Both the position numbers and the translations under genes were made by a program. Below the pieces are notes generated by a model, which saw only the letters and a program-made list of their open reading frames with translations, was not told the DNA's origin and did not search any database. Of a stretch of DNA of 20,358 nt, positions 15,769 to 20,358 are shown piece by piece (the stretch's first letter is position 1; each line of letters starts with the position of its first letter). Source of the DNA: JAVZLQ01 sp049700035 (lineage in GTDB: Archaea; Thermoproteota; Bathyarchaeia; Bathyarchaeales; Bathycorpusculaceae); contig JBNAWC010000019.1 of NCBI GenBank assembly GCA_049700035.1, positions 1-20,358 of the forward strand. Direction: 5' to 3'.

Positions 15769-16434
15769 ATGAACGTTGACAAAATCCAAGAAGGCTTGCA
15801 AACAAAAAAGTTTGGAAAAACAATAATTCTGTTGCGCAAGGTGGATTCTACAAACAATTTTGCCAAGAAACTGGCGCGTTATGGAGCCTTTGAAGGCACG
15901 GTTGTGGTTGCTGAAGAACAAACTGCTGGACGCGGAAGACACAAGCGAAAATGGTTTTCACCTAAAGGCGGACTATACTTCTCCGTGATTTTGAGGCCGA
16001 AATTTAAGGTTAATGAGGCTGTGGGCATTGTTGTGGCTGCTGGTCTGGCTGTTGTCAAAGTTTTAAGCGAAAATTATGGTTTAAAGGTTGAAGCAAAATG
16101 GCCTAATGATGTGCTGCTTGATGGGAAAAAAGTTTGCGGGATACTCACAGAAGTGAACAGCATAGGCGAAAAGGTGAACTACGTCGTGGTTGGCATGGGC
16201 ATAAACGTCAACTCTATAATTGCGGAGGATTTTCCAGAAGAGCTGCAGCCAATTGCAACATCGTTAAAGGAGAAGTTGAAAAAGAAAGTGGCGCTCGAAC
16301 CGCTTTTAAAGCGGTGCCTCGAAAAGTTTGAGGAAATTTACGAGGCTTATGGCAAGCTGGGTTTCCAGTCAATAATGGCGGAATGGATGAAATATTTACA
16401 TGACAGTGTGCATATCGATTTCACTAAAATCTGA
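15769..16434 (+). CDS. birA: Biotin-protein ligase, catalytic domain only
   Basis: This enzyme attaches biotin to carboxylase carrier proteins via biotinyl-AMP. The 221 residues hold the catalytic domain: VDSTNNFAK, the biotin/ATP loop GRGRHKRKW, KWPNDVLLDGKKVCGIL and VVGMGINVN. There is no N-terminal DNA-binding domain, so it is not expected to act as a repressor. The frame ends right after the helix containing MAEWMKYL, where related ligases continue with an SH3-like C-terminal domain of about 45 residues. kptA starts only 20 bases later, so there is no room for that domain in any frame. It follows mce closely and is probably co-transcribed with it. The start has no strong ribosome site. 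Confidence 0.88.
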   Translation: MNVDKIQEGLQTKKFGKTIILLRKVDSTNNFAKKLARYGAFEGTVVVAEEQTAGRGRHKRKWFSPKGGLYFSVILRPKFKVNEAVGIVVAAGLAVVKVLSENYGLKVEAKWPNDVLLDGKKVCGILTEVNSIGEKVNYVVVGMGINVNSIIAEDFPEELQPIATSLKEKLKKKVALEPLLKRCLEKFEEIYEAYGKLGFQSIMAEWMKYLHDSVHIDFTKI

Positions 16435-16454
16435 CTGATGTTGGGCTGTGCCGT

Positions 16455-17023
16455 ATGGGCGACGACTTGCGTGTTAAGGTTAGCAGGTATATGAGTTATC
16501 TTTTGAGGCACAACCCTAAAGGCTTGAGCATGGACGAGCATGGTTTTGTGGATTTGGACAAGCTTTTAGAAAAACTTAATCAGCGCTTCAGTATTGACAA
16601 AAGTTTTGTTTTGGAGATTGTTAAAAAAAGCTGTAGGAAACGCTTTGAGGTTGTTGGCAACAAAATCAGAGCCTTATATGGACATACTGTTCCAGTGAAG
16701 CTTGAACCTGATGAGGACAAAACTGTGAAATTGCTTTACCATGGAACAACGCCTCATGCAGCATCAAAAATTTTAGAGGAAGGACTTAAACCAATGAGTC
16801 GGAGATGGTTTCACTTGTCCCCAACAATCGAAATTGCAAGCGCGCGCGCGCAGTTGGAATGCGAAGAACAAGCACGCCGATCGTTTTGGAGGTGGATGCC
16901 GAAGCCGCCAGAAGGGACGGGCTGAAGTTCTTTAGGGCAACTGACAAAGTTTACTTGTGCAAGAGCGTTCCACAAAAGTACATTAGGCTTGTTCGGGCTG
17001 GTGCTTCAACTGCCAAGCCTTAA
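16455..17023 (+). CDS. kptA: RNA 2'-phosphotransferase (Tpt1/KptA), frameshifted in a (GC)6 tract
   Basis: KptA/Tpt1 removes a 2'-phosphate from RNA with NAD+. The first frame (16455-16925) gives the N-terminal half with LLRHNP (R18, H19 of the catalytic set), LLYHGTT and FHLS. After the GC run it goes off into unrelated residues. The family's C-terminal half continues in another frame: AVGMRRTSTPIVLEVDAEAA, DGLKFFRATDKVYLCKSVPQ, KYIRLVR, stop at 17023. Removing one GC unit from the tract at 16840-16851 joins the frames as IASARAVGMRR and gives 188 residues, a normal length. So the gene is either recently broken, misread in sequencing, or expressed by slippage. Its 3' end overlaps the convergent MFS gene by 41 bases. 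Confidence 0.85.
16840..16851 (+). repeat. (GC)6 dinucleotide tract at the kptA frameshift
   Basis: Six GC units in a row mark the point where kptA changes frame. Five units would restore a single frame across the gene. Such tracts are prone to replication slippage and to base-calling error. Confidence 0.85.
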
Positions 17024-18227
17024 GCAGCAAAAATGTTGCCACTATTTGAATTGCTGCAACATAGCAAATCACGAGTATAAGCGGAGTGTTCAATGCTATA
17101 AATAAGCCGTACAATCCGCCGCTTATGAGAAAGCCAACTCCATACACGGTGTTAAAAATGCCGTAAGCCATGCCTCTGGAGGAAATTGGCGCAAAAGCGG
17201 ACACTGCTGCGCGGTAAACTGACTCGTGCATTCCAAGGACTAGGCCAAAAAATGCGGCGGCAATCCATAGAATGGGTAGTTCGTTGCTGGCGATGGCAAG
17301 CAAGGATGGAATTACCGAGATTATGAATGGCGCAACGAGAATTCTTATTCCAAACTTGTCATAGGCATATCCAGAAACCAAAGCGGATGGCGCATCCACC
17401 CCCTGAATAAACGTGTACATTAATGGAACAATCCACTGTTCTCCAGTTAGCTGTAGAACGTCTGACGCTTTAGCTAGTATAATCGTGTATGAGATAAGCC
17501 CCATAGTGTTCAATAGAACGGCAAAAGTGTAAATGTAAAACCCTTTCTCAAGCTTCACTTTTTCGCTGGTCTTCCGCGTTTCTGCAACATCAACCCTTGT
17601 ACCTAGCCTCTTGTAAGTGTAAGCCAAAACGATTAGGAGCACTGCGTATGGCACAAAAAGAAAGGTGAAAGTGTAGCCGTAATTGTTGGCGCTTACAAAC
17701 ATCACGGCAAACACGATGGTTGGGCCAATTATTGCGCCTATCTGGTCTAAAAGTTCATGCAAACCAAATGCTTTACCAGCGCCAACATCCTTGCTTATTA
17801 TTGATAGCAGCGTGTCGCGTGAAGGCGACCTTATGGCTTTACCGAATCGCTCAAGCAAAACTAGGGCTATGGCTGTTCCCAAACCAAAAACGGCTAATGG
17901 TCCCAGAAGTGGAATTGAAACTATTAGACCGTAGCCTAGGAATATGAAGACCCAGTAGGCGCGGGTTGTGTCCGCCAAATATCCGCCCAAAAGCCTCATT
18001 GTATAGCCTAAGAATTCGCCGAGTCCACCGACAAAACTTACTAAGGCTATCGATGTTTCAACGGTCATCCCAGAGCCTATTGCTAGGAATTTTAGGTAGT
18101 CTGGAACTATGCCTCTTGAGCCTTCGTAAACTATGTCGCCCATTAGGCTTACTATGCCAAGCGATAAAATTCCAAGGTAGGCGACTTTACGCGCATTCGC
18201 GTTTGACTTTACCTCAACCAAGTCCAA
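16983..18227 (-). CDS. Major facilitator superfamily permease
   Basis: This 414-residue protein is almost wholly hydrophobic, with about 12 predicted membrane helices in two halves separated by a charged loop (YKRLGTRVDVAETRKTSEKV) near residue 210. The loop after helix 4 has the conserved pattern GKAIRSPSRDTLLS. These features fit an MFS drug- or metabolite-exporter-like permease; the substrate cannot be told. The start is uncertain: TTG 18227 and TTG 18221 are in frame, and GAGAAGG is at the better distance from the second. A TATA-like ATTTAAG box lies about 47 bases upstream, so it may be transcribed separately from the channel gene behind it. Its 3' end overlaps kptA tail to tail. Confidence 0.85.
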   Translation of the reverse strand: MDLVEVKSNANARKVAYLGILSLGIVSLMGDIVYEGSRGIVPDYLKFLAIGSGMTVETSIALVSFVGGLGEFLGYTMRLLGGYLADTTRAYWVFIFLGYGLIVSIPLLGPLAVFGLGTAIALVLLERFGKAIRSPSRDTLLSIISKDVGAGKAFGLHELLDQIGAIIGPTIVFAVMFVSANNYGYTFTFLFVPYAVLLIVLAYTYKRLGTRVDVAETRKTSEKVKLEKGFYIYTFAVLLNTMGLISYTIILAKASDVLQLTGEQWIVPLMYTFIQGVDAPSALVSGYAYDKFGIRILVAPFIISVIPSLLAIASNELPILWIAAAFFGLVLGMHESVYRAAVSAFAPISSRGMAYGIFNTVYGVGFLISGGLYGLFIALNTPLILVICYVAAIQIVATFLLLKAWQLKHQPEQA

Positions 18228-18268
18228 GCCTTCTCTTCTAGCTTACAAACACTCATTTTCATGTAGAA

Positions 18269-18280
18269 CTTAAATTTAAT
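18269..18280 (-). promoter_or_regulatory. Candidate TATA box for the MFS gene
   Basis: The minus strand reads TTAAATTTAAG in the 57-base gap between the mscS-like stop and the MFS start, 47-53 bases before the two possible TTG starts. The spacing equals that of the other proposed promoters. Read-through from the channel gene is also possible. Confidence 0.35.
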
Positions 18281-18284
18281 GGAT

Positions 18285-19079
18285 TCAACTAGCTCGGGCA
18301 GCTTGACTTTTTGCTTCTTCCCATGCTTGGAGTATTTCCCGCGTAATTTGAGGATAAAACTTGAAGATGTCCGCTGCCTCTTCAACGTAAATATAGATTC
18401 TATAGTTTCTGGCAAAAGCTGTTATCCCAACTGCTTGGTAGTCTGGCTTTCTAGGCATCTGTCCAGCATATTTTCCAAGAACCTTGTCGAGGGCTTTTTC
18501 TAGCGTATCAACTTTTAGGGCGTGGTCAAAGGCTAACTCAAACCCATAGCGGTACATGTTTGCTTCTTCATACACAAACCGATAGTTGGTTATGTCCCTA
18601 TCCAGTATTCTCTGAGTGCTTATCGAAACAATGTTTCCCGAAATCGTCAGAATCTTCACGTAGTTCAACGTTATTTCTTGAACTATTCCTTCAATGCCGT
18701 CTATCCGAACATAGTCGCCTACGCGAAATGGATGTGTAGCGAAAAGGAAAAGTCCAGCCATAATATTTCCAATTGTTCGTGTGGATGCGAATCCAACTGC
18801 CGCGCCTCCAATTGCCGAAAGGCTTATGAGGGTTTCTGAGGGTAGCCCTCCAACGTGAAGAAGGGCTATTGTGACGCCTATCAGTATTATTATTCTTTCA
18901 GTCAGTACAAGTCCATTTCCAACTTCTGGCGGAATCTCCCTGTTCTTTATAACCCGCCTTAACCATCTCGTGGAAATCCTTTCGATAATCAGCGCAGCAG
19001 CGGCTATGATGATAATCCACAGTATGGTTACTATGTAGGGGTTTTCTGCAAACAAATCCGTTATGCTTAGGCTTATCAT
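18285..19079 (-). CDS. MscS-family mechanosensitive channel
   Basis: This is a small-conductance channel that opens under membrane tension in osmotic downshock. It has 264 residues, with three membrane helices at about 15-35, 60-78 and 85-112. The pore helix and following loop (LSAIGGAAVGFASTRTIGNI, then HPFRVGDYVRIDG) are the MscS signature. After it come the beta domain (GIVQEITLNYVKI) and a C-terminal alpha/beta domain. The ATG at 19079 has no ribosome site, but an AT box 31 bases upstream suggests a leaderless transcript. It is divergent from the FKBP gene, with a 109-base gap between them. Confidence 0.9.
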   Translation of the reverse strand: MISLSITDLFAENPYIVTILWIIIIAAAALIIERISTRWLRRVIKNREIPPEVGNGLVLTERIIILIGVTIALLHVGGLPSETLISLSAIGGAAVGFASTRTIGNIMAGLFLFATHPFRVGDYVRIDGIEGIVQEITLNYVKILTISGNIVSISTQRILDRDITNYRFVYEEANMYRYGFELAFDHALKVDTLEKALDKVLGKYAGQMPRKPDYQAVGITAFARNYRIYIYVEEAADIFKFYPQITREILQAWEEAKSQAARAS

Positions 19080-19103
19080 TGCAGTTTATGATGAACACAG
19101 CGG

Positions 19104-19115
19104 TCTAATAAATTT
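19104..19115 (-). promoter_or_regulatory. Candidate TATA box for a leaderless mscS transcript
   Basis: On the minus strand AAATTTATTAGAC is centred about 31 bases before the ATG at 19079. This puts the expected transcript start within a few bases of the start codon, which agrees with the absence of a ribosome binding site there. Confidence 0.45.
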
Positions 19116-19133
19116 TAGCGAAAAAGTGAAGAA

Positions 19134-19146
19134 AGTTTTTATTAGA
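19134..19146 (+). promoter_or_regulatory. Candidate TATA box for the FKBP gene
   Basis: GTTTTTATTAGAG is centred 49 bases before the FKBP ATG. A GAGGAA ribosome site at 19181-19186 precedes the start by two bases. The box resembles the one for the divergent channel gene (TTTATTAG in both). Confidence 0.5.
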
Positions 19147-19188
19147 GTTTAAAGCTACATGCAATGCCATAAAAAGGAATGAGGAAGC

Positions 19189-19911
19189 ATGCCTTTACAA
19201 AAGGGAGACTTCATACTAATCGACTACACCGCAAAAGTTAAGGAGACAGGCGAAGTTTTCGACACAACAATGGAGGATGTAGCAAAAAAAGAACGCTTAT
19301 ACAAGGAAGGAGAAATCTACGAGCCAAAGCTCGTAGTCATAGGCGAAGGTTGGGTTCTAAAGGCGTTAGACGAAAGCTTCACAAACATGGAAGTTAGCAA
19401 ACAATCAACCGTTGAAATACCACCAGACAAGGCTTTTGGAGCACGCGACCCAGAAAAAGTTAGGCGCGTTCCGCTTAGGCACTTGACGGATAAGGGAATA
19501 ACCCCGAGCCTCGGGATGCGCGTGGAATATGATGGAAAACTCGCTGTGGTACGCGCGATGGGCGCTGGAAGAGTCCTATTAGACTTTAATCCACCCCTTG
19601 CTGGAAAAACACTGGTTTACGAGGTTACAGTTAAGAAGAAACTGGAGACAATGGAAGAGAAGATAGAGGCGCTTATTCACAGAAGAATTCCAGCGGTTGA
19701 AGGGAGCAAATTCAAGTTCACGGTTAAGGCTAAAACAGTTAACATTGAAATGCCAGAGGAAGCCTTCTACCTTGAAGGAATTCAAGTTGCAAAGCGTGGA
19801 ATAGCCCTTGACATACAAAAGTTCTTCCCAGAAATAACAACCGTAAAGTTCAGCGAAACATTCAAGGCTGCTGAACCTAAAAAGGAAGAAGCGCAGGCTA
19901 AACAAGCCTAA
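19189..19911 (+). CDS. FKBP-type peptidyl-prolyl isomerase, long archaeal form
   Basis: This is a protein-folding helper that isomerises proline peptide bonds and has chaperone activity. The 240 residues begin with the FKBP strands (GDFILIDYTAKVKETGEVFD). They continue through VIGEGWVLKALDESFTNMEV and the IPPDKAFGARD flap region, into an inserted IF chaperone domain at about 88-135. The FKBP core closes with GKTLVYEVTVKK. Residues 155-225 are the extra C-terminal domain seen in long archaeal FKBPs, ending in a Lys/Glu/Ala tail. There is no signal peptide, so it is cytosolic. It has its own promoter-like box. The stop is five bases from that of the convergent egsA. Confidence 0.93.
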   Translation: MPLQKGDFILIDYTAKVKETGEVFDTTMEDVAKKERLYKEGEIYEPKLVVIGEGWVLKALDESFTNMEVSKQSTVEIPPDKAFGARDPEKVRRVPLRHLTDKGITPSLGMRVEYDGKLAVVRAMGAGRVLLDFNPPLAGKTLVYEVTVKKKLETMEEKIEALIHRRIPAVEGSKFKFTVKAKTVNIEMPEEAFYLEGIQVAKRGIALDIQKFFPEITTVKFSETFKAAEPKKEEAQAKQA

Positions 19912-19916
19912 ACCTT

Positions 19917-20358
19917 TCATATAACCTCTGTTGTTTTTGCAACCTTCTCGTAGGCTTCACGGCTCAAATTCAGCTTGTTAAGAATCGTATACCTTTCTGG
20001 TCTTAGGTTTGCGGCAAGCTCCAACGCCCTTATCACATCACTGTCCTTCACGTTTAAACCTTCAGCGTCAGTAGGCGCTCCAATCTTTTTTAGCGTGTCT
20101 CTTATACGCTTCCAGTTCGCTCTATGCAAGTAAGCCATCATTATCGTTCCCACGCCGCATTGTTCGCCGTGCAGTCCATGCGAAGAAGAGGCGATTATGT
20201 CTAGCGCGTGGCTGAAAAGGTGTTCAGACCCACTGCATGGGCGACTGCTTCCAGCAATGCTCATTGCCACTCCACAGCTTATCAGCGCTTCAATGAGAAT
20301 GCGCAGCCCCTCTTCATTATCTGGCTTAATTGCGTCAGCATTTTCAATTACGAGTTTT
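19917..20358 (-). CDS. egsA: sn-glycerol-1-phosphate dehydrogenase, C-terminal part (5' end outside window)
   Basis: This enzyme reduces dihydroxyacetone phosphate to sn-glycerol-1-phosphate, the backbone of archaeal membrane lipids. The visible 146 C-terminal residues include LISCGVAMSIAGSSRPCSGS, then EHLFSHALD with a zinc-binding histidine, and HGLHGEQCGVGTIMMAYLH with the second. Full enzymes have about 350 residues, so more than half lies beyond base 20358. The frame is open to the window edge. The SRPCSGSEH motif and the GLHGEQ block distinguish it from bacterial glycerol dehydrogenase, though bacterial AraM is a close relative. It is the best single sign that the window is archaeal. 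Confidence 0.93.
   Translation of the reverse strand, partial: KLVIENADAIKPDNEEGLRILIEALISCGVAMSIAGSSRPCSGSEHLFSHALDIIASSSHGLHGEQCGVGTIMMAYLHRANWKRIRDTLKKIGAPTDAEGLNVKDSDVIRALELAANLRPERYTILNKLNLSREAYEKVAKTTEVI

Noticed and set aside
1..20358. CRISPR array, tRNA, rRNA or insertion sequence
   Set aside because: No spaced direct repeats, cloverleaf pattern, rRNA-like sequence or transposase frame was recognised by eye; a covariance-model search could still find a small RNA.

Overview
The window looks like a chromosome segment of an anaerobic archaeon, probably a TACK-lineage organism resembling Bathyarchaeia. The archaeal call rests on sn-glycerol-1-phosphate dehydrogenase at the right edge, a long archaeal-type FKBP prolyl isomerase, a methanogen-like Hdr/Mvh module, a tungsten-type aldehyde:ferredoxin oxidoreductase (AOR), and TATA-like boxes upstream of starts. 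The lineage is an inference from gene content and style only. No rRNA, tRNA, CRISPR array, insertion sequence or phage gene was seen.

Left part (1-8986, + strand) is one tightly coupled operon for hydrogen and heterodisulfide electron transfer. In order it holds the iron-sulfur tail of a flavoprotein cut by the window edge, an MvhD with a C-terminal winged-helix extension, a 1009-residue tandem-fused HdrA, a second and ordinary MvhD, HdrC, HdrB, the [NiFe]-hydrogenase small and large subunits (MvhG, MvhA), and the hydrogenase maturation protease. Neighbouring genes overlap or nearly touch, and most have GGAGG-type ribosome sites inside the preceding gene. The layout suggests a cytosolic flavin-based electron-bifurcating complex that oxidises H2, reduces ferredoxin and reduces a disulfide. 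The cut flavoprotein and the second MvhD hint at a second electron input or output.

Middle part (9022-14800, - strand) has two units. AOR plus a polyferredoxin partner oxidises aldehydes with ferredoxin or a similar acceptor. TfrA plus TfrB is a soluble fumarate reductase whose iron-sulfur subunit carries an HdrB-like C-terminal half, as in CoM/CoB-dependent thiol:fumarate reductase. Together with Hdr/Mvh this could form a soluble H2-to-fumarate cycle.

Right part (14933-20358) holds a small two-helix membrane protein, methylmalonyl-CoA epimerase, a biotin-protein ligase without its usual C-terminal domain, and an RNA 2'-phosphotransferase (KptA/Tpt1) frameshifted in a (GC)6 tract. These are followed by an MFS permease and an MscS-type channel (both - strand), the FKBP, and the partial glycerol-1-phosphate dehydrogenase. 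Epimerase, biotin ligase and fumarate reductase lying close together suggest succinate/methylmalonyl-CoA/propionyl-CoA metabolism.

The strongest points for a second look are the asymmetric double HdrA, the two unequal MvhD proteins, the Hdr/Mvh/Tfr combination without visible methanogenesis genes, the missing cysteine in the first CCG motif of TfrB, and the kptA frameshift.
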